Shown piece after piece: positions 1-8,926 of a DNA stretch of 9,445 nt. The notes below the pieces were generated by a model. The model had not been told where the DNA came from and made no database searches. It worked only from the letters and a program-made list of their open reading frames with translations. Both the position numbers and the translations under genes were made by a program. Location: the NCBI GenBank assembly GCA_023409675.1, contig JAEYRC010000056.1, forward strand, positions 1-9,445. Reading direction: 5' to 3'. Position 1 is the stretch's first letter; every line of letters starts with the position of its first letter. Origin of the DNA: Bacteroidota bacterium. GTDB lineage: Bacteria > Bacteroidota > Bacteroidia > Chitinophagales > Chitinophagaceae.

Positions 1-988
1 TATCGGCGATATCCACCCCCATGGAAAACTGACTGGTATGAGTGAACTGCTGCTCCATCTGATCCGTGAATGTTCCGTTCCCCAAATTGATATATAAATA
101 ATCATTTTCATGAAAATCATTTCCAATATACAGATCGGGCAGCCCATCAAGATTGATGTCTGAAACAGCAATCCCCAGCCCGTATCCGATCGCACTGCTG
201 TGTATACCGGATGATGCGGTTACATCGGTGAAGAAGTTGTTGTCATTACGGTAAAGCCGGTCGCCAGACAAACTATCACGGGTATTCAAAAACCCTGCTC
301 TCGAAGAAAAACTGCCATCCTGATGATAGGAATGATTTAAGAGAAACATATCCAAGTCGCCATCAAGAACCATGTCAAAAAACGCGGCCTGGGTACTTAG
401 TCCCGAAAAGTTTAGTCCATATGCAGCGCCCTGTTCTTCATATACCGGAATACCATCCCGAATGCCAGTGCAGATATACAATTGATTGGTTCCACGAAGG
501 CTTCCGATGCCACTAGCCTTAGAAACATAGATATCCATCAGCCCATCGCCGTTGAGATCGACCACCGATACGCCCGTGCTCCAGGAATTATCATCCGGTA
601 TTCCCGCTTCCCGGGTGATTTCTTTAAATTTCAACTTACCCTGATTCAGGTACAGGCGGTCGGAAACCTGGTTTCCGGCAAAATACAGATCGATAAGTCC
701 GTCATTATTAAAATCCGCTGCGCCTATTCCTGCTCCATTATAGAAGTACATGTAATTGATCATGTTGATAGCAGAATCCGGAACAAGCTTATTGTTGAAC
801 TCCAACCCGGTTTGATCAGCGGTCAGTGTATTAAAAAGAGTCGGGGTTGTATCGGTGCGACAGCCAGTGAACCAAGAAGATGCTAACAATAATATGTAAC
901 CGAAATAAGCAAACCGGTTTCCTGCCCCGCAATGAACTGTAGAAACCGAATTATAATCAGTATAGTGATGAAAGCGGTTATATAGCAA
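1..988 (-). CDS. FG-GAP/VCBS-repeat lipoprotein, CRTAC1/ASPIC-like (3' end beyond window)
   Basis: Probable surface lipoprotein with an FG-GAP beta-propeller; 329 codons are visible and the C-terminus lies off the left edge. Numbered from TTG at 988, a hydrophobic stretch (about residues 29-41) ends in a lipobox-like WFTGC with Cys43. Calcium-binding loops of the DxNxDGxxD type follow at about 92-100, 144-152, 205-213 and 277-285, and another starts at 329. The third reads DMVLDGDLD, with Val where the paralogue has Asp. It is clearly paralogous to the N-terminal third of the gene just upstream (shared NGAG, STGV/ATGV, AAYGLN and AFFD segments). It opens two bases after that gene's stop, so it is probably co-transcribed and translationally coupled. 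The start is uncertain: an in-frame TAA lies just upstream, there is no ATG or GTG before the lipobox, and only TTG at 988-986 gives a full signal peptide, which is long at 42 residues. The substrate is unknown. The family call is firm; the start is not. Confidence 0.88.
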   Translation of the reverse strand, partial: MLYNRFHHYTDYNSVSTVHCGAGNRFAYFGYILLLASSWFTGCRTDTTPTLFNTLTADQTGLEFNNKLVPDSAINMINYMYFYNGAGIGAADFNNDGLIDLYFAGNQVSDRLYLNQGKLKFKEITREAGIPDDNSWSTGVSVVDLNGDGLMDIYVSKASGIGSLRGTNQLYICTGIRDGIPVYEEQGAAYGLNFSGLSTQAAFFDMVLDGDLDMFLLNHSYHQDGSFSSRAGFLNTRDSLSGDRLYRNDNNFFTDVTASSGIHSSAIGYGLGIAVSDINLDGLPDLYIGNDFHENDYLYINLGNGTFTDQMEQQFTHTSQFSMGVDIAD

Positions 989-990
989 AG

Positions 991-3900
991 CTAGTTACGG
1001 TTTAATTTGAAAAATTCAGGTAATCCGTCATTCTGAAGAAATAGCAATCCAGGTCCATCACTTCTTTGGATGAGCTGGATATCGCGCACCATCCCGCGAA
1101 TATTCAGACCGGTTTCTCCTGCTTTTACCGCATGAAAATTGCCCTTACCATCATTGATCAGGATATCTCCAAAGCCGGCATCCAGCCGACCGAACTGTGG
1201 CAGAAAGTGAAAATTATTTCCACCTGTAATAATATCCGGATGCCCGTCTGAATTGACATCTACTAACTGCAGGGCATTGACGCAACTTAACTGAACTACT
1301 GCCGGAAATGCTTCAAAGGTGAATCGTCCACTGCCATCGTTACGAGCTATACCCGAAGTGGAATACCGGAACGTTTTTACCTCAGCTTTTTCGATCAATT
1401 CTTTAGGAAAAAGCTGCTGAATGGTTTTCTCGGCATAATCGCGGTTTTTAAGATTTTGCTTTTTGAGTGAAGGGATTTGATCGGTAAGATCTCTTTTCAT
1501 AAAAACCGGCATATCCTTTCCCGAAATTGTTCTGCTGATGATCTTATCTGCAGTACCATTTCCATCAAAGTCATTGATCCATAACCTGACAGGCTCCTCC
1601 GGTTGAGGACGCAGGTAAAAGTTTTCACCGAAATTTCCCAATATAAGGTCCATATCGCCATCTCCATCGATGTCGGCGGTGGCCAGCGATTGCCAGAGCC
1701 CGGTATAATCCTCAAGTCCGCTCGCCATCAATTCAATACCATCCGGACGAACAGTATACACCTGAGGACTCATCCAATCTCCAACGACAATCAGCTCTTT
1801 TCTTCCATCCCCATTAACATCCGCCCACTCCGCGGCCCGCACCATTCCGCAGAACTCCAGTGCAGTTCCTGCAGCCAGGTTTGTAAATCCGCCGCTGCCC
1901 TGATTTAACAAAAGCGCATTTGCCGGAGATTTTCCATAATCGGCTGTAGCATTTCTATTGCCAATGAACAACTCCGGGAATCCATCGTTGTTTATATCCG
2001 CTGCTGCCAAAACACCTGTATTGGCATCTCCTCCCGGAATACCTGTGGTTTTCAGGCTGAAATTGCCACGGCCATCGTTAATGTATAACCGATTCTTTAA
2101 CTCTTCAGATCCTGGCTTGAATTTATTACCGCCTGATCCAATGAAAAGATCCATATCACCATCCGCATCAAAATCCATAAACAACACCGCATCATCTTCC
2201 GACGCCTTAAAGTCTTCAAATACCTGCTGCTGCCTCATCCGGAAACCCTGTTGATCCTGAATGTATAAAGTTCCTGGCTGTCCGGCCGCCCCTCCGATAT
2301 ATATATCCTCCATTCCATCACCATTCACATCCGCCACGGCGGCTTTGGGTCCCTCACGGGAAAGCATAACCGGAATATTCCGCTCACTGTAAAAATCGAC
2401 ATGATCATCCTCTACATGACGTATAAAGGAATTTTTTTCCGGGATAAAATACGTGTTTGATACAGGCAATTGCTGATCGGTATAATGAATAGTATTTTCC
2501 TGCCTGATACGATAGGTTGAGTCGCGTTGAAGGTCGATGAGCAGGGTACTGGATTTGTCGGGCCATATTATTTTCACTGAATCGACACTCCCCGTTCCCA
2601 GGCCGATGATGTTCTTATAATCCACCGAGGACTGGAAGCCTCTGGAGGGCATTACCTGCCTGCTGTAAATCCGGTCCTGCTGATAGACCTTAATGGTACT
2701 TCCAACAGCAAAGGTGTTCGGCGCTTTTCCTTCCAGTACGATACCCAGGAAATGCTGTGTTCCCTGCTCGCGTGCATTATTTCGATAAACGAAGGCATCT
2801 CCGTTAACATTATTGGTGATAAGGTCAAGGTCGCCATCGTTATCAAGATCGCCATACGCAGATCCGTTGGAGAAAGATGGCTGATCAAGGCCCCATGAGG
2901 TGGCAACTTCAGTAAACTTCAGGTTGCCATTATTGCGGAAAACCGCATTGGGAATCGGTGTGTTTGGCATTCGGCTGATGATCTCATCGATCTGTTCTTT
3001 TTTACCCGTTAATGCCATACGCTGGATGACTTCATCGGCAAAAAAATCGATAAAATCCTGATCGGTTATATCGTGATAAATGCCGTTGGAAACGAATATG
3101 TCGCTGAATCCGTCATTATCCATGTCGAATATCAGTCCTCCCCAGCTCCAGTCGGAAGCTGCAACACCACTGTAGTAGCCAGTTTCCCGGAACATGCCAT
3201 TGCCGGCATTAACCTGCAGGGTATTCTGCATATATTGATTATAAAAGCCCTGACGCTGCATCAGCCGGCGAACATCAATATTCTCAAAAGTCGTTGTGGT
3301 TTTCAGCCGCGCGTCTTTTGCCGGCAGCATATCGGTGGTAAAAATATCCTGGAGTCCGTCATTGTTGATATCCGCAATATCCGCCCCCATAGACGTTAGG
3401 CTGATGTGCTGCATGGCCTCCTCAATACTTTCTTTAAATGTGCCATCACCCTGGTTAATATACAAATAATCACGCTCAAAAAAATCATTAGATATATACA
3501 GATCCGGATATCCATCGGCATTTACATCTCCAACGGTTACGCCCAGGCCAAAACCAATCAGGCTGCCATATATACCTGCCGACGTACTAACGTCGGTAAA
3601 CCGGCCGCCATCATTGCGCAGCAACTTATCCCCGCCGCCTTTTAGAAAATCGGCAACAGGCCATTCGGCTGCAGGCAGTTCTCGTTTATTGGCATAATTC
3701 AGTGTATTAACCGGAATAAAACTATTATTAAGGATATAGGCATCCAGGTCGCCATCAAGATCGTAATCAAAAAAAGCAGTGTGGGTAGTGTATCCGCTGT
3801 CGTTTAATCCATAGGCAGCAGCGGATTCAATAAACTTCAGGTTACCCTGGTTGATGTAGAGTTCGTTCTGCAAATCCATGCCCTCCTGGTATCCGGCATA

Positions 3901-4293
3901 ACATACATAGATATCAAGCAATCCATCGCCATTAATATCAGCAAATGTTACACCCGTTGCCCATTTTCCGGCCTGCTTCAACCCTGCCGTTGCACTGATG
4001 TCTTCGAATTCCCAGTTGCCTTTATTCAGAAAAAGTTTGTTTTCGCGCATATTGGCGGCAAAAAAAACTTCCGGTAATCCATCATTATTCAAATCGCCTA
4101 TACCCACTCCGGCACCATTATAAAAATTGCGGTAGCTGAAAATATTGAAATCAGGCGTATTGTCGATATCGTTTGAAAAGTGGATACCGGTTTCATCCAT
4201 CAGGGTGAAAAGTGAGGACCGGTCGGGTGCAGTATTGCAGCACAGCAGGATCAGACCAACGAAGGTCAGCAGGGTTAATTTTGGTAATTGCAT
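991..4293 (-). CDS. Large FG-GAP/VCBS-repeat lipoprotein with ASPIC/UnbV domain (CRTAC1-like)
   Basis: A complete 1100-residue predicted lipoprotein. A short signal peptide ends in LILLCC, so Cys18 or Cys19 would be lipidated. Fourteen calcium-binding FG-GAP/VCBS loops (D-x-[DN]-x-[DN]-G-x-x-[DE]) start at about residues 67, 119, 176, 256, 308, 390, 482, 655, 707, 766, 825, 874, 908 and 1012. They fall into an N-terminal propeller (about 60-500) and a C-terminal one (about 650-1090). Between them, about 526-583, is an ASPIC/UnbV-like segment with AVGSTIKVY, the IIGLG turn and the VKIIWPD strand. No catalytic motif is visible. Proteins of this size and layout are common in Bacteroidota and often sit beside SusC/SusD genes, but their biochemistry is poorly known. 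An accessory role in binding substrate at the cell surface is inference. The ATG at 4293 lies 8 nt after an intercistronic hairpin, and no clear Shine-Dalgarno sequence is seen. The stop is 2 nt before the paralogous gene. Confidence 0.93.
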   Translation of the reverse strand: MQLPKLTLLTFVGLILLCCNTAPDRSSLFTLMDETGIHFSNDIDNTPDFNIFSYRNFYNGAGVGIGDLNNDGLPEVFFAANMRENKLFLNKGNWEFEDISATAGLKQAGKWATGVTFADINGDGLLDIYVCYAGYQEGMDLQNELYINQGNLKFIESAAAYGLNDSGYTTHTAFFDYDLDGDLDAYILNNSFIPVNTLNYANKRELPAAEWPVADFLKGGGDKLLRNDGGRFTDVSTSAGIYGSLIGFGLGVTVGDVNADGYPDLYISNDFFERDYLYINQGDGTFKESIEEAMQHISLTSMGADIADINNDGLQDIFTTDMLPAKDARLKTTTTFENIDVRRLMQRQGFYNQYMQNTLQVNAGNGMFRETGYYSGVAASDWSWGGLIFDMDNDGFSDIFVSNGIYHDITDQDFIDFFADEVIQRMALTGKKEQIDEIISRMPNTPIPNAVFRNNGNLKFTEVATSWGLDQPSFSNGSAYGDLDNDGDLDLITNNVNGDAFVYRNNAREQGTQHFLGIVLEGKAPNTFAVGSTIKVYQQDRIYSRQVMPSRGFQSSVDYKNIIGLGTGSVDSVKIIWPDKSSTLLIDLQRDSTYRIRQENTIHYTDQQLPVSNTYFIPEKNSFIRHVEDDHVDFYSERNIPVMLSREGPKAAVADVNGDGMEDIYIGGAAGQPGTLYIQDQQGFRMRQQQVFEDFKASEDDAVLFMDFDADGDMDLFIGSGGNKFKPGSEELKNRLYINDGRGNFSLKTTGIPGGDANTGVLAAADINNDGFPELFIGNRNATADYGKSPANALLLNQGSGGFTNLAAGTALEFCGMVRAAEWADVNGDGRKELIVVGDWMSPQVYTVRPDGIELMASGLEDYTGLWQSLATADIDGDGDMDLILGNFGENFYLRPQPEEPVRLWINDFDGNGTADKIISRTISGKDMPVFMKRDLTDQIPSLKKQNLKNRDYAEKTIQQLFPKELIEKAEVKTFRYSTSGIARNDGSGRFTFEAFPAVVQLSCVNALQLVDVNSDGHPDIITGGNNFHFLPQFGRLDAGFGDILINDGKGNFHAVKAGETGLNIRGMVRDIQLIQRSDGPGLLFLQNDGLPEFFKLNRN

Positions 4294-4301
4294 ATTAAAA
4301 G

Positions 4302-4330
4302 AAGAAGGTCATTATTGTAATGACCTTCTT
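4302..4330 (-). terminator. Perfect 13-bp intercistronic stem-loop (attenuator or processing-site candidate)
   Basis: The arms AAGAAGGTCATTA (4318-4330 on the minus strand) and TAATGACCTTCTT (4302-4314) pair perfectly around a 3-nt loop, CAA. A perfect 13-bp repeat at this spacing is very unlikely by chance. It lies between the susD stop and the start of the FG-GAP gene, and ends 8 nt before that ATG. The stem is AU-rich (4 GC pairs), and the tail on the minus strand is only UUAAU after an arm ending in CUUCUU, so a strong intrinsic terminator is doubtful. Partial termination, 3'-end protection of susCD mRNA, or masking of the next start are all possible. The stem is certain; the function is inference. 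Confidence 0.5.
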
Positions 4331-4355
4331 ACTAAAATTTTATGGTACAAGTTAC

Positions 4356-5885
4356 TTAATATCCCGGATTCTGCTCCAGATTCGGATTAACTGCCAACTG
4401 ATCGCTTGGAATGGGGAAGAGCAGGTATTTAGCATCGCTCGCAGGTTTTTCCTGCCAGGCGTTCAGGAATTTACCAAAACGGATCTGGTCCATTCTGCGG
4501 TAACCTTCCCAATACAGTTCCCGACCTCTTTCATCGAGCATTATATCAGCGTTCAATGCAGTAAGCTCGCTAGCTCCCCGAATACTGCGTATATCGTTTA
4601 CGATTTGCAGGGCTTCAGGATCACCAGCACTTTTACGCATCAGGGCTTCCGCTTTCATCAGCAATACATCGGCATAGCGGAAAACCACCCAGTCGTTGTT
4701 TTTCTGATCTCCGGGCGTACCGTAATCATATGGGTATTTGTTCACCCGGATACCGGTGATCTCCAGGTTATCTCCGGTTTCACGAAGACGTACCTCTTCG
4801 GTAAAGGCGAGCGGATTGCCTCTGCGGTCTTCAAGTGGTTCATCGGTGGTCAGATTATATTGCTGACCGATTAAAAAGCCCACATTAATCCGGTTACCGG
4901 GATTTGGAAGTGCGCCAGGATAATTGTATGCTGCGCCTTTGCGTTATTCATTTGGATCAGTGAATTTGTCATAGATATCAGAGAGGGTGGAATATCCATT
5001 CCAGCCGCTGCGATTCATATTGTAGTGGTGAACCTGGAACGCTGTACCGCGAACGTTGGCCCCGCGAACACCTCCTTCATTGAACATGGTAAAAATGTTC
5101 TCAGAAGAGAGCGTATGGTTATTGGGCGCGAAATTGTCGAAATAATTTGCATCCAGTTCATACTGGTTGGTCGCAATAATTTCATTGGCCAGCTGAATCA
5201 CCCTGTCCATATCGGCTGCTGCAAAAGCCGGAGTAGCCCTGTTCGCATAAACTCCTTTGTTCAGGTACAACTTCATCAGCAATGCCCGCGCGCCATTTTT
5301 ATTGGCGGTATAGGCTGGACCGGTTGCGGGAAGATCATTCATGATAGCATTCAGCTCTCCGATAATAAAATCTGCAGCTTCGGCGCCTTTAAGGGTAGTC
5401 GGCAGAATTTTATAATCGGTTAAATTTTCACGATACGGTACCTGATCCCATCCGTCTAAAACAAAGAACATGGATAGTGCTCTCAGGAAACGTGCTTCAG
5501 CAGCCTGCTGGGCAGTAGGACTGAACTCCAGTACGTTTGAAGCGGCAAACTGGGCGCCCAGTAATCCGTTATATGCATTACGCAAATTTCCCTGATCGGC
5601 ATTCCAGGTATGACCATGCAACATTCTCCACTGACCGTTATCATCCCAGTCACCACCACGCGTTGGCGCTATCGTTTCATCGGAGGTATGTTGTTGTGCA
5701 TGCCACAAATCCCCGGTTTGTAACGGACCGCTGAGGGAATTATACGCATTGATCAAAAGTTCTGCAGCAGAGATATTCTCTGTATTTCCTTCCTGTAATT
5801 CGCTGCGGAAATTTTCATCCAGCTTGGTACAGGCAGTACTGAGGAATATTAAAGAAGAGGCTATAATTAAAGTACGCTGTTTCAT
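4356..5885 (-). pseudogene. susD: SusD/RagB-family nutrient-binding lipoprotein, interrupted by an in-frame stop
   Basis: SusD-like lipoproteins sit on SusC as a hinged lid and capture the substrate. This reading frame spans 510 codons (509 plus stop), a normal family length. It has one internal TAA at codon 314 (4944-4946) and no frameshift. Signal peptide: MKQRTLIIASSLIFLSTAC, lipidated at Cys19. The N-terminal SusD-like region has AEARFLRALSMFFVLDGWDQ (about 129-148) and the helix-rich KNGARALLMKLYLNKGVY segment (about 196-213). After the stop the family hallmarks continue: RYADVLLMKAEA (403-414), ERGRELYWEGYRR (452-464), LFPIP (489-493) and the C-terminal NPNLEQNPGY. The 313-residue product would lack the C-terminal SusD/RagB domain. 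The downstream half starts only at GTG 4883, with no ATG nearby, so a separate gene is unlikely. A recent nonsense mutation, a base-calling error or readthrough all fit. Starts 16 nt after the susC stop. The symbol denotes the family, not a proven starch role. Confidence 0.9.
4944..4946 (-). other. Premature TAA inside susD (codon 314)
   Basis: On the minus strand the reading is GAT CCA AAT GAA TAA CGC AAA (D-P-N-E-stop-R-K). The same frame stays open on both sides and encodes conserved SusD sequence in both. One substitution from AAA, CAA, GAA, TAC or TAT would give this stop. TAA excludes ordinary selenocysteine recoding, which uses TGA. The position is certain within the given sequence; whether it is biological is unknown. 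Confidence 0.85.
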
Positions 5886-5901
5886 ATTAATGATGATTAT
5901 T

Positions 5902-8865
5902 CTATAAAGAAAAACTTAACCCCAGGACAACTGTACGGGCAGATGGATATGGGATGTATTCAATACCCAGTGATGGAATTCCCTGGAATCCACCATCGGT
6001 ATTTACCTCAGGATCGAATCCGGAATAGCCGGTGATCACAAAAAGGTTCTGGCCGGTTAGCGAGATGTGCAGGTTACGAATTCCTTTTCCGATATCTCCA
6101 ACACGATAGCCCAGGGACAGGTTTGCCAGTTTCAGGTAATCCCCTTTTTCCAGGTTACGGGTTGAAGGAGCCGGTGCGTTGGATATAGCTTCCCGAACAT
6201 CAGATTCAATCAAAGCGCGGGCAATATTACGGGTGGGCAGGTTTCCGATACCCAGTACTGAAGCCGCGGTATTGTTGTAGATATAATGACCAAAAGTTCC
6301 GTTCATATTCACCACCGCGGTGAACCTTTTATACGAAAAATCGGTGGACAAACCCAGCAGCATGGTTGGATTCGGGCTACCGGAATAGAATAATGTATTT
6401 CCATCATCTTCATAAACACTTTGTCCGGTTGATTTGTCAACCTCAATAAAGCGACGCAGGTACCAAACGTTCAAAGGCTGGTCATTTACCAGGCGCTGTC
6501 CCCGTACATTCGAAAATCCCTGACCCCGGAGTTCACCGGTTTCATAGAAACCTGCAAGTCCGGATACGGAATTTTTCAGGAAAGATGCATTGGCCGTGAT
6601 GTTCCAGTTTACATCGCTATTTTGAATCAGGCCTCCAGTTAACATCACTTCAAGTCCGGAGTTAATGATATTACCCGGAAGGTTGATCCAGATTTTACCA
6701 CCGGGTGCCGGTTGAACGATATTCTGCTCAAACAATACATCCGTTGTTTTCTTATTGAAATAATCGATCGAACCAGAAATCCGGTTATTGGCAATGGAGA
6801 AATCCAGCCCTACGTTCGTAGTGGTTGAACTTTCCCATTTCAGGTCTTCATTACCATAATTCGATTGCGAAATCGTTTGCTGACCGAAACCAAAGCGATT
6901 CAGTGAGGCGCCAGAAGGAAACTCCTGGTTACCGGTTTTACCCCAGCTTGCGCGGAGTTTCAGGTTGCTCAACGCGGTGCTTCCTGACAGGAAATCTTCC
7001 TGGGATATATTCCAGGCCACACCTACAGAGGGAAAATATCCATAACGGTTATTCACACCAAAGCGGGTTGATCCATCTGCCCGCATCGTAGCGGTCAGGA
7101 GGTATTTATCTTTCAAATTCAGAATTGCCCGTCCGAAATACGATTGCAATTCGGTGGTTGGTGAAGCGTATGAACCGATGAAGCGGTCATTTTGAGTGGA
7201 ATAATGCAGGTAGTCATAATAGTTCAGTCCTACATTGGTAAAATCACGTCCACCCAGGTTATTGTTACGGTTGTCAAATACCAGCCATTCATGACCGACC
7301 ACGGCATTAATATTCAGGTCTGAAGTAACCTGCTTGTTATAGCTTAGGGTATTGGTGATCTGAGAGTTGGTTTGTTCATTATTGCCGGTAAACGCTACAC
7401 CACGACCCTGAATATTTGGAATGTTCAGCAGGCGGTTTACCTGACCGCGGCGGGTACCAACCTGGCGGTTTACACTGTACATAAACCGGTACGTCAGGCT
7501 ATTGGAGATTTGATACGATGGAGCGATGCTTGCAATGAGCGACAATACCTTTGCCCGGTCATCAAAATATTTCAATTGCGCCAGTGGATTAATGGTGGTA
7601 TTACCCAAACCATGGTCAACCCAAACTTCTCCGGCTGAATTATACAGCGGGTGCGTCGGATTCCATTGAAGCGCCTGTGATATAAGATTTCCTTCAAAGC
7701 CCACAAAAGCGGAAACGGGAGCAATATTTTCATCGGTTTGCGTAACCAGAACATTCATATCCAGCCCGAGTTTTTTACTGGGCAGGAATTTAAAGCTTGA
7801 TGTCAGGTTGGCGGTGAGTTTTTTCAGGCGGGAAGATTCAATTATACCTTCCTGATCAAGGTAACCGGCAGACAGGCGATAACGCGCATCTTCATTACCA
7901 CCGCCCATGGCCACATTATAGTTCTGCGTGATTCCTGTTCTGGTAATCGCGTCAAAAGCGTCAACATCACCTCCAAAATCGCCGGTTGTTTGATTATAAT
8001 CATCCAGCGCTTTGCGGAATTCCTGGGCATTAAGCACTTCCAGACGTTTCAGCAATCCGGAACCGCCAACAGATGCATTAACATCCAGTGCAGGAACACC
8101 ACTCTGACCTCTTTTGGTGGTGATCAGCACTACGCCATTTGCGCCCCGTGATCCATAGATCGCCGTGGCGGAGGCGTCTTTCAGAATTTCAATATTGGCG
8201 ATGTCATTGGGATTGATATAATTCAACGGGTTACCGCCATCGTTACCGAATGCACCGGCCTGGCTGCCCGGGCGGGCTGAACCTCCCGAAAGCGGAACTC
8301 CATCAATAACGAATAAAGGTGAATTACCGGAACGGATAGACGATGTACCCCTGATCCGCACGGTAGTGGAACCACCTGGCTGACCGGTATTATTAATGAC
8401 CATTACGCCGGCAGCCTTACCCTGAATCAACTGATCCGGAGAAGCATAGGTTCCTTTATTGATATCTTTGGCCGAAACCGTGGCAGTAGCGCCGGTTACA
8501 TCGCGCCGGCGAGCCGTACCATATCCTACCACCACTACTTCATTCAGTTCCGTTGTGGCGGCATTTTCAAGTTGAATTTCCAAAAATCCACTGCCGATGG
8601 CTACTTCCCGCGAGGTATACCCTACAGCAGATATAACCAGCGTGGTGGCGGACTGTGGAACAGAAAGACTGAAATTTCCCTGTTCGTCAGTGGCTGTACC
8701 AAGGGACGATCCCTTAACAATCACCGAAACATTCGGCAATCCGTTACCGTTTTCCTGATCGGTAATTTTACCGGAGACCGTTTTAGACTGTGCTGAAATA
8801 CCCTGCGAGAGCAGAAGAAACAGGGCAGGCATTACCAAAGAATGCAAAAGTTTTCTCAAGCGCAT
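5902..8865 (-). CDS. susC: SusC/RagA-family TonB-linked outer-membrane transporter
   Basis: A 22-stranded-barrel-type TonB-dependent transporter that, with SusD, imports oligomers such as glycans or peptides across the outer membrane. The predicted protein has 987 residues. A Sec signal peptide (about 1-26, ending GISAQ) is followed by a carboxypeptidase-D-like regulatory domain (about 28-100, GKITDQENGNGLPNVSV to FLEIQLE). Next come the TonB-box-like NEVVVVGYG (108-116) and a plug domain (about 118-253) with PLFVIDGVPL and the strongly conserved EILKDASATAIYGSRGANG. The rest is the beta-barrel, ending in RTVVLGLSFSL. There is no STN domain, so direct sigma/anti-sigma signalling through this protein is not expected. 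I chose ATG 8865 because it starts a clean signal peptide. An in-frame ATG at 8976 would add 37 lysine-rich residues and lies upstream of the predicted promoter. The stop is 16 nt before susD, as usual for a co-transcribed pair. The barrel frame is intact. The substrate cannot be assigned. Confidence 0.96.
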   Translation of the reverse strand: MRLRKLLHSLVMPALFLLLSQGISAQSKTVSGKITDQENGNGLPNVSVIVKGSSLGTATDEQGNFSLSVPQSATTLVISAVGYTSREVAIGSGFLEIQLENAATTELNEVVVVGYGTARRRDVTGATATVSAKDINKGTYASPDQLIQGKAAGVMVINNTGQPGGSTTVRIRGTSSIRSGNSPLFVIDGVPLSGGSARPGSQAGAFGNDGGNPLNYINPNDIANIEILKDASATAIYGSRGANGVVLITTKRGQSGVPALDVNASVGGSGLLKRLEVLNAQEFRKALDDYNQTTGDFGGDVDAFDAITRTGITQNYNVAMGGGNEDARYRLSAGYLDQEGIIESSRLKKLTANLTSSFKFLPSKKLGLDMNVLVTQTDENIAPVSAFVGFEGNLISQALQWNPTHPLYNSAGEVWVDHGLGNTTINPLAQLKYFDDRAKVLSLIASIAPSYQISNSLTYRFMYSVNRQVGTRRGQVNRLLNIPNIQGRGVAFTGNNEQTNSQITNTLSYNKQVTSDLNINAVVGHEWLVFDNRNNNLGGRDFTNVGLNYYDYLHYSTQNDRFIGSYASPTTELQSYFGRAILNLKDKYLLTATMRADGSTRFGVNNRYGYFPSVGVAWNISQEDFLSGSTALSNLKLRASWGKTGNQEFPSGASLNRFGFGQQTISQSNYGNEDLKWESSTTTNVGLDFSIANNRISGSIDYFNKKTTDVLFEQNIVQPAPGGKIWINLPGNIINSGLEVMLTGGLIQNSDVNWNITANASFLKNSVSGLAGFYETGELRGQGFSNVRGQRLVNDQPLNVWYLRRFIEVDKSTGQSVYEDDGNTLFYSGSPNPTMLLGLSTDFSYKRFTAVVNMNGTFGHYIYNNTAASVLGIGNLPTRNIARALIESDVREAISNAPAPSTRNLEKGDYLKLANLSLGYRVGDIGKGIRNLHISLTGQNLFVITGYSGFDPEVNTDGGFQGIPSLGIEYIPYPSARTVVLGLSFSL

Positions 8866-8894
8866 AAAGCAATTCGTTAGATGGTTATAAATCA

Positions 8895-8917
8895 TACACG
8901 TCGCAATCTGACGTGTA
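8895..8917 (-). promoter_or_regulatory. Inverted repeat in the susC mRNA leader
   Basis: On the plus strand TACACGTC (8895-8902) and GACGTGTA (8910-8917) are exact reverse complements separated by 7 nt (GCAATCT). The element lies between the predicted promoter and the susC ATG, close to the expected transcription start. It could form a 5' mRNA hairpin or be an operator for a dimeric regulator. An 8-bp dyad with a short loop is expected about once by chance in a window of this size, so the support is mainly its position. Confidence 0.35.
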
Positions 8918-8926
8918 ACGAATACA

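Noticed and set aside
482..886. Plus-strand open frame of 134 codons
   Set aside because: It is the antisense shadow of the FG-GAP lipoprotein gene on the minus strand and has no recognisable domain or plausible start context.
4320..4874. Plus-strand open frame of 184 codons
   Set aside because: It lies opposite the conserved SusD C-terminal domain, whose family motifs are clear on the minus strand.
4356..4883. C-terminal half of susD as an independent 175-residue gene
   Set aside because: It begins at a GTG inside conserved SusD sequence, in the same frame as the upstream half, with no signal peptide. It is better explained as the remainder of an interrupted gene.
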